NCBI GenBank assembly: GCA_032173965.1 | Contig: JAVUNC010000005.1 | Coordinates: forward strand, 2,108,001 to 2,172,000 | Length of the DNA stretch: 64,000 nucleotides | From: Sitta carolinensis | Lineage: Eukaryota > Chordata > Aves > Passeriformes > Sittidae | Direction: 5' to 3' | In this document: positions 29,729-64,000 of the stretch, piece after piece | Layout of the letters: each line of letters begins with the position of its first letter | How positions within the stretch are numbered: the first letter of the stretch is position 1 | Made by a program: the position numbers and the translations under genes | The notes under the pieces: model-generated | Seen by the model: only the letters and a program-made list of their open reading frames with translations | The model's database searches: none | What the model was told of the DNA's origin: nothing

Positions 29729-32700
29729 CCAAAACCCTACACAGACGCACACAGAGCTCCAAAATAAGGCAAAATTACCCCCAAAACAGCAGGAAATCCC
29801 TTAATGAACTAATCATGGCCCCTTGTGCCACCACGTGGGGTGCAGGATGGAAGAGGAAAGGGCATGAGAAGACAACTCTGAGGCACATCAACACAAGCCA
29901 CTTTGGTGGCCACATCTGGCCAAGCATCCTCCATCCCCCATCCACCTCCCACGCCAGACCTGACCAGCCATGGGCAAACAGGGTGGCTTTGCTCCTCAAG
30001 AGCTGCTGGTGTCTCCTCCAAGCATGTCTCCTCCCATCCCACATCTGAGCACGTCAGCTGCATCCTCCAGCTACTGAGCGACTCAAAAATCAAGAGAAAT
30101 AAAGGAAATAGGATGGGAGATGGAGCACATCTGACAGCAAAGCAGCACTTGGCAATTACAGCTCGACAAATCCTCTGGCCCACGCTGTTTAGTCATCACC
30201 CTGCCCTCCCTGACACCCAGGTAGTGAATGAAAAAAGCTGGAACAGCCTGTTCATTTTTAATCCAGTTTCCATCCTCTCCTCAGAGCTGAAACGCACAAG
30301 AGCCCCTCGTTGTGCCATAGGCAAATGGATGCATCCCAGCAGGATGGCAGGGATGCAGCAGTGCCAAGCCATGCTCAGCCCCCCTGCCAAGGGCTGGGGA
30401 ACACATCCTGCACCCACTTGGAGACCAAGAGAGGTGCAGCAGCTTCTTGTTTTTAAAGGATGAGACAGAGGGAGAGGAAAAGGAGGAATTCCTTGAGTTC
30501 ATCCCTCTTAGGAAGGGTGTGGAGAGCAAGAGCAATGCGTGGTCGTCAGTGATATTGGGGGTTTTGTGGTGCAGGAGCCCAGCTCTGGTGCTTTATTTCC
30601 CTACAGAAGGATCACTTGCCTTCCAGGAATTACACAGCAGCATCTCACAGCCTTCATCCATCCTCCACGAGTCTGTGGGACACATGCACCATGACGGTTT
30701 GTGATTTTTGAGGGCACATTTTCCTGCGTGAGCAGCAGAAGAGGTAAAAGAGTAGCAGAACATGAGCCAGGGAGCTTGGTGGCATTCAGGTGTCCCTTGG
30801 TGTGAAACCCTCCCCTCGAGGTTTAAAAGCTCAGCCCATGCTCTCAAGCTCTTCTCCACAAGCCACTAAAGTAACAGAGACCTGCAAAGCAACTTCCAGC
30901 TCAGCAGCAAAGCTGGGACTGAGCTTTGTCCTGCAGCCCTTGGTCTGTCACCCACATCTCCCTTTGCTGGAGCCTTTAAAGGGGAGAGCAAAAACATGAC
31001 TGGACTGAGGCAATTTCTGGATTTTGACTCCCCACCACAGCCTCCAAATGGCTCTAAAAGGTTGGGGAGAGTTTCATGCCTTTGCTCTGGTGAAGCAGCT
31101 CAGCCCTGGCAGAGGCAGGGATCACCTTCCAGCCCGTGAGGATCAGAAGGTCACTTGGCTGAGTCCCTCTCCCAGGAGGAGGATGGTGCTTGCCCCAAAC
31201 CCTCTGCAAGCCAGAGGAGCTGCAGATAAGAGCAATGCCCAAACACAGCCCTTCTCCTCTGCCTGCCACAAACCAAGGCACAATGGGGAGATTTCCTTGG
31301 AGCTCTGCCACCAAGTCAACCCAACTGGGATCTGCTCCCATGGCTGCCCTGAATGAGGGGAAAAGCAGAGCCAAGCAATGGGAATCTTGGAGAAACCCTG
31401 GTGGAGTTGGGAGTACTCAGGAAGGAGATTGGGGTGTTTTGCTCAGCCCCAGGACAGGCACTGGCAGAAGATACAAGTGGCTCTTCCCCCTTCTGTCCTG
31501 CACTGAAGGGCAGAGTCTGAAATGTTCAAACCTTTATATTTTTGTATGTAAATATTCCTGCTATCATTAGCAATGTATTCCGCACACTTCACTTACCTGT
31601 GCACTGCACTACGGGGAAATAATTTTGGAGGGAGGGGAAATAACAAATAAAATAAAATAGAAAAAAAAAAAAAAAGAAAAAAAAAGAAAAAGCTAAAGAC
31701 CAGACCAGCCTGGTAGGGGATTAAAATTTGACACGAAGCAGAAAAACACCTCTTGCCCAGGTAACTTTGTGCCACGGTATTGTCCCTGTTCTGTTCAGCT
31801 CTTTAACGTGGCCACAAGTCTGAGAATGGGCCTTGGCAGCCACAATTACTCTGAGAGCACTGTGGCCTCCCAGCTGCCCTGAGAGCCAAGCAGCAGGTCC
31901 ATGAGCTTGCCTCCTGTCCTCCTCAGAAGACAAACAGTGAAAACCCAGGGCAGCAGTGAGGCTGGGGCTGGAGCAGCCACGAGGACACCCCGGGCAGGGC
32001 ATCTCCAGGGCTTTGGCACTGCCTAAAGATTCCCCCTTCCCAGCAAAGAGAAGCCAAAGTGCTTTAATGAGTCAGGTCCAAAGACTTTCCAAGAGAACCC
32101 TACAGAGGCTTGAGATCAAGTAACCTTAAATCTTTCCGAGCAGAGACCAGTGAGGATATTAACTGCTCAGCAAGTGCTTATAGTGATTTATATTTGAATA
32201 GGAATTGTACATTTATTTATTTTTCCAGACACCATATTTTTAAACCACTAATATTTTATAGTAGATTTTCCTTCCCCTATTTAAAAGAACTATTTCCACA
32301 GGAAAAGAACAGTACTTTTTTTTTTTTTTTTTTTTTTTAATGTTGAGAACATTCTTTTTTTGGAAAAAAAAAAAAAATCAGGTAGGAAATGCAGCAATGA
32401 GCATCTTTGGCCTTAACCCTTCCCTTCGTAGACTGTAGCCATAAACGTTAGACCAAAAATAATAAATAAAAAAAAGATTTACCGAGGCATTTCCTTCCTC
32501 CCTGCCCCTCCTTGCCTTCCCTGTGCTCCTCTTCTCTCCCCCAAAACAGCTTTAACATCCCACACATTGTACAGAGAGATTCCTGCTCTTACCTTTCGGC
32601 GAGAGCTTTACAAGCAGCTCTGATGTCCTTGCAAGAGACTTTTCTGTTTTCAGATTCACGAGGAAACGTGTAAATACTTTAGGAGCATTTTATCTCCCGC

Positions 32701-32987
32701 TCCCAGTGCCGTGACCCAGCTGATGAGGTTGATACTGTGACTGCTGCCTACAGAAGACACACAGAAGTCATAATCCATGAGGGGACTGGAGAAGGAAAAC
32801 CTAATTCCCAGGTGGTTACCTGGTGAACCTTGCACATATAGTAGAGCTCTTACATACTGTGTGTAGCAGCATCCCTCATGGGGACAGGAGTCTGATTTAC
32901 ACTGGAATTTACTGAGGAACTGGATTGTAAGAGATTATTCTTGCATTTTCCTACAAATATATTTTGAGAGCATCATGTATTTCTGTC

Positions 32988-32993
32988 AATAAA
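32988..32993 (+). terminator. PODXL: PODXL distal poly(A) signal
   Basis: A canonical AATAAA in an AT-rich context, with a T/G-rich region 20-30 bases downstream. It is the last + strand hexamer before the - strand gene's predicted end. Confidence 0.8.
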
Positions 32994-33010
32994 CATTCTT
33001 ATGTAAAAGA

Positions 33011-33770
33011 CTTGTGTCTTTGCATGAGTGAGGAGGGGGTGGGCAGGGCAGAGGGCAAATTCCAGGGCCACAACTTCCTGCTCTGGAGATGCTCCATGGG
33101 AAAACACTGAACCAGCTGGAAGAAAACCAACCCAGACCTTCAAGGTAGCCAGCCATGGAAGAGCCTGTATTTTTCCTATGATGAAGGAAGTATTGCAGTG
33201 GTGGAAAACCTATTAAATTTAAAAACCAGAGGACTTAGAGTGGTGGGAAGCCGGGCGATGTGAGGGCACCCCCACCACAGCCTGTGAGCACTTTTATTGA
33301 GCTCTTGGTGCCTTCAGGTTGTCAGAGGGAAAGGTAACTCACCCTTATTTCTGCATTTCACCCGTATTTATTTCTGCATGTCATCCTAACTCTGCTCTGC
33401 AGCCCCTCCTCGCAGTCAGGTCAGGCTGTGGAGGAGGGGATCAAACCTCACACCCTCAAAGCAGGAGAGGCATCACCCGAGGGCAGCAGAGGGGCAGCAG
33501 CAGCGTGGGCAGCTCAGCGGCTCCACTGGCCTTCAGGCACCCAAAATAAAACATTTTGTTCCAGGTTAAGTTTCTGCTTATGTAAAAAAAAAAAAAAAGG
33601 TTGGGAATATGCTGGATTTATGGGACACTGACTGAGTTCATCAGTGACATCAGGCAACAGGGCCAGACGTAATGCACCACTAGTTTCACAACTTTCAACT
33701 AAAAGACCTTCACAGGCATTTTTCCATTCTCTGAAGCGATGTGAGAACAAACAGATCTTAAATCAACACC
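33011..33770. other. Intergenic gap between convergent genes
   Basis: About 760 bp between the two predicted cleavage sites. It includes a 15-base A run at about 33584-33598. No gene, repeat family or conserved-looking element was recognised. Confidence 0.65.
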
Positions 33771-36700
33771 CTTGCTAGCATATACATTTTTATTAAGAAA
33801 AAATGAACAAAATACATTCTCTCCTTATGTACATTACATACAACATAACTACATTTGTAGATATTCCTCGTGTCACTCATTCGTTTATGTACAGCATGGG
33901 GCTCACACACCAACCCAGAAATCATCAAAGATGATTTATGCCAAGGAAGAAAATTAACACTCCAGGCTGAACAAAGATCATCCATAAAGAAAAGGGTGGG
34001 AAGGGGAATCACCAGAGTCCAGGGAAGATGCCTGTAACCACCATGGGCTCAGCACAGGAGCAGTCAATATTTGACCTGCCTATTAAAACACATGAGCAGT
34101 TCACAGCTTTCATCACCCCACGGATGCTTCTTTCCAGCCCAGGGCTGTCCACACCTCTGAGCTCAGCTCTCCTGTGCTCAGGTGTCCCAGACAACTGCAG
34201 GACAGACACCAAAGGGAATCCAGACGGACACCAGAGCCTGCAGGATCGCTGGGGAGGTGCAAACGCTTCAAGCTGGGTGCCAAAACAGAACAGAGAGGCC
34301 AAATTGTGGACAGGGATCGGACACTCACACTTCCAGCACTAGGGAGGGGCCACACTGGGGTGTGAAGGACAAGATAATGAACACTGAAGGTCCAGACAAA
34401 CAAACTATCACACACTACAGAGATATCATCAGAGTAGAGGCAAGAGCTCAACGAACAGCTCAAACCCCACCCCAATCAGGTGCTGGTGCCCGGCAGGCTC
34501 ACTGGTGTTTGACCCCAAGCTACCCAGGTCCTGTCTCTGCCACCAGCTCCCCTAAGAGGGGAGGCTGCAGCAGCTTCAAAGGGCAAACTTTCACGAGGCT
34601 CAATACTCCCAAAATGAGAGACGCTGCATCTCAGCATCTGAATGCACGACATGTGCAACACCACCAGCCCACAAGGACGGGAATGACACCTCCAGTTAAC
34701 TGGGAATGAGCCCACAGATTTCAATTTCTGTCCCTCAGCAAAGTGGGTTGCGTGGCTCAGGGCCTCCAATTTGCAAAACTCCCATGAACACATTTGTTTG
34801 TATAATTAAGCTCTTTTCTCTGGCTTACAGTCTCCCCAGCACCCCCTCATTTCCTGCTGTGGAGGAGGGAGTGCTGGAAGACACAGCAGAAAATCCAGCT
34901 TTAGCAAATGGCAACAGCTACTAATAACGAGGGGTTTGTTTTCCTTTCCACTACCCCGCACAGCAGCTTCTGAAGTGAAGAGTGTTTTGCACATCAAAAC
35001 ATCAACGGGAGGGACAGGAATGAGGAGGAGAGATGAAGGCAATATTCACCCTCCACTGCTAGCTGAATTCCCGATGACCACAGCAGACAGGAAGGGAAAA
35101 CAAGTCAGCAGCATAGCAGTTCCCCTCCATTTTCCCCTTTTAAGAGCTGAGTTTTTGTCAAAACCTCAAAAAATAAAATCACTTTTCAGCCTCCAAGTGG
35201 CTTTTTAATGAACAGACCCTGTTCACACACCGCAGCACTTCTCTATTTAGTGAAACACTGAGTAATTGACAGAATCCCTTGGTTACTAAGTCAGGATATT
35301 TAAAGTATATTTTCCTATCACTGGGAGTAAAACCTATCCATTGCTATTTGGGATGTGGAGATGACTGCAACCACTGGAGCCACTGTTATAGTCTAGCCTC
35401 CCTGCCATCTTATTAATTAACAAGCACCTAATCTCCTTTAATCAAACAGGCAGCTTTCATCAGAAAGCTCGTAATGTTTTTAGGTTTTAACAATCCCTTA
35501 AGGCAGCCAGACCTGATCCAAAAGTCAATGGTGCTGCACCACCACCAGGCTGTTTGAGCAGGGTTAAGCCCAACTGGCTTCCTCACTATTGCTATGGAGA
35601 GAATAGAATTTGTATTACTGTCTCTGGTATCTTTGTGGTGCAGAGGGGTTAAAGCTTAAGGTGAAGCTCCAGCATTAGAAGATGCTGATATTGCACCACT
35701 TCTCTCTGAAAAAGAGACAGAGAATCCAGCTCATGTTGTAAAATCAGCTCTGAACAGCAAAGCTACTGGTGAGGAGAGTCCTTGGAAGCACTCCCACAAA
35801 GACAGTCCACACCTTACACACCTACTCACATCAGACATCCCTGTAATTAACACCAAGATTATTTCTCTTCTCATTCTCTCTGCCCTGCTACGCTGCAGAA
35901 ATAAACCAAACACCCCAACACCTGTGAAAGTTTTGGGATGATCAGAACAGGTGCAGGAGCCTAGGACAACTTGAGGGCTGGTATCATCACCTTCTTCTTC
36001 TTCTTGGGGCCACATAAAATAAAAAAAAAAAATAAACCTTGAGATGGGAGGGAAGGAGCATCACAGCACTGAATGTGGGGCCATGGAAGGACACAAATAA
36101 CTAAGTGTGTGCTGCAGTGGGAAATCCATCTCCCACACTTCCCTGTCCTTACCCAGGATGAGAAACAGGCCTGGAAAGAATAATGCAAATTGCGAGGATG
36201 CTTCCTGACTCTTCCAGAGGCAGCAGGAAGGAGTTTTGCAAAGGAAGCAACTGGGGAAACTCATGCCTCAATAATCGCCAAGCAGCTCTAACCTTTAATT
36301 CCTCCATAGGTAGCCATTAAACTCAGGGATGTCAGAAGAATTTTAACAGCAGTGAATAGCCACACAGGGAAAGAAAATTCAGAATAAATGGGGGAATAGC
36401 CAAGGTGTCATGCTTTAACCATCACACCTGCTAGTGATGAGACTTTCCTTTCAAATTAGCAGCAAACCCAAAAATCCAGCCTGACAGTCAGTTCTGAGCT
36501 GTTCACTCACATTCCTGCTGCCAGGAATGAACTGTGATTCCACACTGGAGCTGAACAGTCGAGTGAGTACTGACAGCACTCACCCTCTCCAGGTCATCAG
36601 TAAAAGCTGTGCTGACTTACAGCAAACAGCTGGGAGGCAAGGCAATGTGGAGCTGTGTCTGCACCAAGTATAAATTGAGATTTCAGGGTCCCGAGGAGAT

Positions 36701-39700
36701 GCACTGACAGCAGAGCACTGAATTTGGGCTTGCAGTATCTGGAGCTCACCCCCATCAAATGGAGTCCACAAAAGCAAACAGACAGCAGCAGTGTTACCCT
36801 CAGGGTGTGTGCTTGGGGAAGGTGCTGCCCTGCAGAGCTCCAGACCTCAGCCACGCAGCTGAATTACACACAACTCACACCCTGCTCGGAGGTTTATGGC
36901 TGGAACCAAAGCACACGTGGGTAACCCCAAACTCCAGCCAGCTCTGTGACCTGTGCCAGCAGTGCTGGAGGGATACCTGCTGGCATCCCTGCGAGGCTCT
37001 CCTGCAGGACTCTCCAGCAGCAATAAGCAGGTCATTAACTGGCTTCCACTCCAAAACAACGTTTGGATCCATTGCCTACAGACAAAAGCATCTGGAGGCA
37101 ATTTATCCAAGCACTGAGCCATGGACTCTTATCCTGGTTCCAGTACAGTTAACATACTTGCTCCACTCCAATTTTTCATTATACTAGAAGCTTTCAGTAA
37201 AAGAGGGATTTTGCCTATAAGCCATTACCACAACTTGAATAATCTCCAGTATAACCTTTCCAGGACAGGATATGATTTGGTCTCCCATTCCCACAGCATT
37301 TAGATACACTAACAAGCTTCTGACAGCACATTTACATTTCAAGAGTATTTACAGTTTATATACTACTATCAATCTATAGTAAGAACAAGTCATACAGTTG
37401 TTCTTAAACTCTCCTCTCATAAAATAAGACCCATCTCCAAATTAACACATGTACTTATTAAAACAGGCCAAGCTCAGAGTTTCTATAATCTTCCCCCTAA
37501 ATCAAAACACCAATAATTTTAATTTTTCAACCGGGTCCACCTCTGTTTCTGTAGTAAGTACAGCTATAAAACAACACGAGCACTTGCAGAGACATACATG
37601 AACTGCTTTTACTGTCAGGACTTTACTTGACAATAGCCAAACATTCCTTAACTCTGAGCCAACTAATAAGCTAAAATTCAAAGCATACCCGGGGACTCAA
37701 GGTTTCACAAGACATTTTTCCACTTTTAAAAACAAAGGGACCGAATGGAAACATATCTACTAATTTTTGCCATGTTCCCCAGAAGTGGCACAGCATTACA
37801 TCAGCAGAATTACTGCCTGTACAGAGATGGAGTTGTACACAAGTTATTCAAACTTTAAAGTTCACTCAAAAAGCTCTACAGAAGTATTTATTTCTCAATT
37901 CTGAAATGCAGGAGGCAGCAAGAGAGCTGATAGTATTTGTGTTACAGGCACCTACCCCCCTCCTGCATTTGACACAAGCAGCATTAATACTCATCTTTCT
38001 CACAGTAAGAGCAGCAAACAAGTTTGCAGCATTCCTCAGGACTCAGCTCTGAATCCATCACTCACCAGCACAGGTTGGCACAGCAGGGCCAGGTCAGCAC
38101 AAAACTCTGGGACAGAGAAAACTCCCTTTGAAAAATCTGCACACATCAGGAAAATGGTTCAGCAAACAGCTGTTCCACAAAGCCCTATGGAAAACACTCT
38201 TCCAGAGTCATTACTCGGCTTTGGAAGGAGTTTCTTCTGGAAGAAGGAACAGCTCATGGAGCCCTGGACACTCATGGCTGCCAACTAAAGAAACACACAG
38301 ATGAGCTGTGGCAATCCCTGGCCACCAGCCCCACACCTCGGCCACCCTCCTGCAAAGAGGGGCGTCCAGTTAATTTGCTTACTGACTCCTCAATCTTTAA
38401 ACTGTAATTATTAAATCATTCAATTTTTCAGGCTGGGTAATTATTATCAACGACCAGAAAGTTTCAGCAATTTCAATTAACTTTGTTGCTCCGTGAAGGG
38501 AAGCTTTTCTTGCTCTTTAGGAAAATTTCTAATTTCACTCCAATTGCCGCTGCACAGAGCAATGCCTTAGAAAAGCTTTTCCAACTGGGTGTTCCCAGAG
38601 TGATTTTCCAAAACAAGATTTTGGTAACTGAAGTTCTGGTAGGAAGCTCCACCCTGATCCCTGAGCCAGCGTGTACCTGTGTATACCCAGAGCCATCCCA
38701 GGCAAACAGAAACCAAATTCCAGAGGTTTATTTACACAATTAGGTACATCTACTTTAACTACCCATGCAAGATGCCACCCAGGGAAAGGGCAAACTGAAC
38801 TTTTCCAAAACCAAGTTCTCCTGCCTCATTATGCTCAGCAAAAAGAAGAGATTATAAGAATAAACACATCACAAACATCTTTAAAAGAGACAGAAGATAA
38901 CAACTACAATTCATTTCAATGAACAGTCTGCATCACCCTTCAAGCCTTCCCAGGACCAATACTAACTAATGGGATCCTCAAAAGAAAAGAGGCAAAAAGG
39001 AGGCTAAAGTGGTTATAATCTCATTTAACAACACATAACAAAGTCCTTCTGCCACATGACAACATTTTGGGTCACACTGCAAGAGCAGAACATGCTTGGA
39101 GAAGTCATTTTGGGAGAACTCTTAACAATTACCTCGTGACTACTAGGAGGGGTTGTGTAAGAGAAACATTAACAAACTCACTTAATTCTACCTAATCCAA
39201 GTGATCAAAAAAATTAATTCTGGAGGGCTTTATTTCTCTAAGAAAATGTGTCACTTGACAGGAACAACATAAAGAATAATTTCTTGTTTTCCAAGATGAT
39301 CAACTGAAAGATACTGTAAGGGTCAGAGTCAGTGAAGAACCAAATACAGGGATTTCAAAGGATATTTTTTTAAAAAAGCTAAACCAAGAGTGAATCTGGA
39401 TGGCTGTATCAAGTTTACCCCACCCTGACTTCCTCCAGCTTTAAAAGACATACCAGAACCTTGTAACTTTGGCTTTAAAGACCTAAAACATGATGAATGA
39501 GTCCCTCTCTGACAAGGAACTTGCTTTCCTTTGCAATACCTTATTTACAAGTTAACATAGAATTTACAGATAAAACTACTCACTGTAGTGCAAAGATTAT
39601 GTGGTGTCAAATTCATACACAAAGTCACCTTATAATCTAAAGGCAAATAGAGTATGTTTGTCTTGTCTAAGCTAAAGAGCAGCCTCAGACACAGCCTGCA

Positions 39701-42617
39701 AGCAATGATGGTGAGGTTTGAAAACTTCTCAGGCATAGCTCGGATATTTATAACCTCGCATGCACTGGGCTGTGAAATGTTTTCAGGTGGCTGTTTTCAG
39801 ATCCAGTGGGTTTCTTTACTGTTTGTATTTTGGGCTTTCTGTAATGAGCATGTCAGATGTTTTCCTGGAATAACACCAGTGTCTTTAAAGATCAGCATGC
39901 AATGAAATTCAAACTACCTGTGTCACTGCCTGACAACAAGTGGCTGATTTTAAAAGGAAATTTATAATTCACTGCTCAGAGTTTTTGGTTAGAATTTAAA
40001 GCAGGTAACGTAGCATACACCAATGCAAAGAGATCATTCGACTCCTAGCCTTAAGGACAAAAAGAAGGAAAGACCCTTGGCAAAGCCACAGGAAGCCTTC
40101 CCTTTGGATTAACCTCTCTGGCCACACGGTGCCTCTGCTGCTCAACAAATACTGCAGAGCTGAGCAAAGATTCTGCTGGTTAATCACCAGCTGTAATCCA
40201 TGAACTGTGCTGGTGCGAGCGGCATCGATCTGCTCGGGACAAAGGCAGGTCAATATTTGAGCATCCTGAAGTGCTCTCGTTAGCTGGGACTGTCAGTCCT
40301 GCAGAAGCAACGTTCCCCTGGCTCAAACAAATCATTGATTTGCACGAGGCTACAACACATGGAGCCGAAGCTGCCGGGCTCCACACGCAGCCCCGGCGCA
40401 GAGCACAAGGAGTTTGGATCGAATTGCTGTCACACAAATCAGCCCTGACACGATGCCCTGCTCACCAGCAACACCACCCATGGCTCTGGGTGTTCCTGAA
40501 CTTCCCCTGCCTGCTCACCAAGGTCTATCTTTGGGGTTCTTTTAGCCGTCCAAGGTGGACACGCAACAGTTTTTGCAGAGCTTGGTTAATTAGAAAACCA
40601 TCATAAAGAGCATTTTATCATCTGACTGAAGCTGAGGATTCACAAGTGATGGGATCAAGTGATAAAGGAGCAGAGCAGCACTAAATTTAAGTACTAAAAG
40701 GTTGCAGAATTTTGGCTGGTTGCATTAAAAGTGCTCATTTCGATCTTAATGGAAGCAACAGCTCAGCTGGAATATTCCCCCAGTATCTACATTTGTACTG
40801 TATAAACTCTATGTTAGTTAACAAAGCCTCAGCACAGGTAGCACACAAAGCCCAGCACTGATGTAAAACTTTCCACGTCAATAGGAAAAAAACCCGCCAC
40901 ATTCCAAAGAAACAATTTCATCAGATTTCATTTCCCACACTGAGTGGATTCTTCTGCAGACATCTGATTTGCCATCCACTGAAGTGCACAGTGTCTGAAC
41001 AGTCTCAAGTGACAGGTTAAAAACACTTCATTTGTACAGTCCTCCCTAAAGACAAGCCTGGCCTCTGACATACTGTTCCTTTCTAAGTGATTAAACACTA
41101 GTATGAGGTTTTGAAATTTATTTCTAATGCACCAGGACTACAAAAGTCACACAAAAAACATGATAAAGAGGCAATACAATCAAAGCAAGCAGACACTTGA
41201 GCTCTGAAAAAGACACTTGACTAACTCTTTATTTCAAGAGTCCAAATCATCTTTGCACACACAGGACTTCCACCAAGTTCAACAGGAGTCACAGCGGGTG
41301 CAGCAACGATACCCAACTGGCATGAACACTGCTGGACAGAAGGTTCTGCAGTTTCATATAAATATTTACATCTGCCAGTGTGTACTGAATGCTCACGGAC
41401 ACCGAATGCAGAGTTTCTAATGCTGGGTATGCATGTCCTTCATTCCACCTCACAGTGCGGCACCAAGCCCTTACAGTGTTTCTAAAGAAGGCTTTCAGCA
41501 AAAGGAAGAATACATTTTCTATACATATGCATCAGCTCATTTTCAGAGATTTATGCTAAGAAGGCCTCCCTCACATTCAGATCTAGGTCTAAAATGCACT
41601 GACAAGGGAGCTGCACTACACGGGAAGGAGACAAGCTGTTGGGAGCAACGCCCTGTACACGTACACACAGACAAACATACACAGAAGCACATGGAAACGA
41701 AGACAATCTGCTTCAGAAAACCTACACCCAAGCTGGGGTCAGGTTGCAGAGGTTGAGGGTGTGTGTGGTGGAAGACCCAGTTCTGCCAGGCTCGCCGAGG
41801 ACCCACAGGGTTTCTCAGTGGAGGAGCACAGCAGCAAAGAGATCGATCCCTGAAAAGGGGCCCGTGCAGGCAGAGACTGCACTCCCATTTTCCATCTGTA
41901 TCTCTGAGGTTCCCTCTTGCCTGTCAGGTTTAAGTGGAAGGCTCCAGAGAACAGGAGATAGGGATGCAGACAGTCAGTTTAGACGGAGTCTCTGAAGCAA
42001 TTAGACATGACTGTCAGCACAGCTCTGGGAAGGGGAGACAGACGGGTCGGAACACACGCTCGCTTCCCGCGACACACCGTGAGTACAGGACTCAGGACAT
42101 AAATTACATCATCTCAACACGTGCCAGTGTCCTGCCACCAAGTTATTCAGCTGCTGAGGATGGAGTTGTAGAATAAAGCAATACATTGTGACTAGCTACA
42201 AACGAGTAAAGGAAAACCTCTTCCCCCTCTTCATCAGGAAACACAAAATAAAACCCATCGTCTTTAATCCCAGACAACTCACAAATCTCAAATTTTCCCC
42301 CATAGGCAAAAAGATCACTGCATGACTGGGTTTTATTTCTTTTTCTTTTTCCCCCACCTTTTCATCTTACATTTGCTAACTCAAAATCCAAAGTCAGAAA
42401 AAATATATATATTTAGTCAGAAGTACGTCAGTTACATTTTATTAACCTACTCCAAGGGAAAAGCTCCAGGGATTCACCATACAAGTATAAAACCCCTTTC
42501 AAACACCTAGGGGTTACTATAATAACTTCATCCCAGCAGTCAATCAATGCAGTAAAAAAATTAAAATACTGAAAATGGATGCTTTTCCCCTCTTCCACGT
42601 GTCCAGTGATTGCTCCA
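33771..42617 (-). other. MKLN1: Candidate MKLN1 3' UTR, about 8.8 kb
   Basis: The region downstream of the muskelin stop is AT-rich, without CR1 copies that I can see over nearly 9 kb, and has no credible coding frame. It carries six TGTANATA (Pumilio-type) motifs on the - strand at 41363, 39542, 38729, 37346, 33886 and 33826. These features suit a long UTR, but its extent is inferred. A short UTR ending near 42,300-42,440 plus non-transcribed sequence is the alternative. A small CpG-rich patch lies at 40190-40450. Confidence 0.5.
33789..33794 (-). terminator. MKLN1: Candidate MKLN1 distal poly(A) signal
   Basis: AATAAA on the - strand (TTTATT on +), followed on that strand by a GT-containing stretch (CAAGGGTGTTGATTT). 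It is the last such hexamer before the intergenic gap. More proximal reverse hexamers at 42438 and 42332 could end the message early. Confidence 0.55.

Positions 42618-64000
<21,383 letters not shown>

Larger units (their letters stand above)
29670..33010 (+). other. PODXL: PODXL 3' UTR
   Basis: About 3.3 kb from the stop to an AATAAA at 32988-32993, with GU-rich sequence (CTTGTGTCTTTGC) just after the presumed cut site near 33010. Human PODXL also has a UTR of several kb. Upstream AATAAA copies at 30098, 31646 and 32461 could give shorter forms. The distal 1.5 kb is AT-rich and contains an ATTTATTTATTTT element near 32211 and two TGTAAATA motifs (31547 and 32669). Confidence 0.85.

Noticed and set aside
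34182..34709. 175-codon + strand open frame in the convergent region
   Set aside because: No recognisable domain, no splice context, and biased composition without periodic features. It lies in the presumed MKLN1 UTR.

Overview
This is vertebrate nuclear DNA, almost certainly from a bird. Spliced genes have GT-AG introns, and there are many degraded copies of the CR1 non-LTR retrotransposon, with the avian-type 3' end in the ATTCTATG family. I see no mammalian SINEs. A songbird or other neoavian is plausible, but I cannot name the species. No bacterial-type operon, CRISPR array, phage or mobile defence system is present.

Layout: two protein-coding genes meet tail to tail. On the + strand, positions 1 to about 33,010 hold the 3' part of PODXL (podocalyxin, a CD34-family sialomucin). 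Coding exons 2-8 lie at 16316-17161, 19284-19447, 19939-20004, 25537-25693, 26498-26559, 26641-26805 and 29475-29669, followed by a 3.3-kb 3' UTR ending near an AATAAA at 32988. All exon phases join to one open frame. The signal-peptide exon 1 is not recognisable and probably lies upstream, so the first 16.3 kb is intron 1. On the - strand, positions 64,000 down to about 33,770 hold the last six coding exons of MKLN1 (muskelin) at 58123-58270, 56994-57108, 55268-55407, 52973-53075, 44640-44694 and 42618-42739. A candidate 3' UTR of about 8.8 kb follows, ending at a reverse-strand AATAAA near 33,790. The two predicted poly(A) sites are only about 0.75 kb apart. The same convergent neighbours occur on human 7q32.

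The two proteins are not in one pathway. Podocalyxin is a plasma-membrane anti-adhesive mucin that binds ezrin and NHERF through its cytoplasmic tail. Muskelin is an intracellular kelch protein of the CTLH ubiquitin-ligase complex. Their adjacency is conserved synteny.

Non-coding content includes about 20 CR1 fragments, a 400-bp TTCC array, a CCTTC array, a GGAT array, an 88-90-bp minisatellite, a CpG-rich patch in PODXL intron 4, and several AT-rich, homeodomain-site-like blocks that may be conserved elements. The most interesting leads are possible unannotated splice forms of PODXL: an in-frame 57-nt cassette exon in the cytoplasmic tail (28149-28205), an alternative terminal exon that would give a soluble mucin (18263 onward), and an in-frame, stop-free 81-nt intron (26560-26640). 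A run of Pumilio-type motifs, all in MKLN1 orientation, also supports the long MKLN1 3' UTR.
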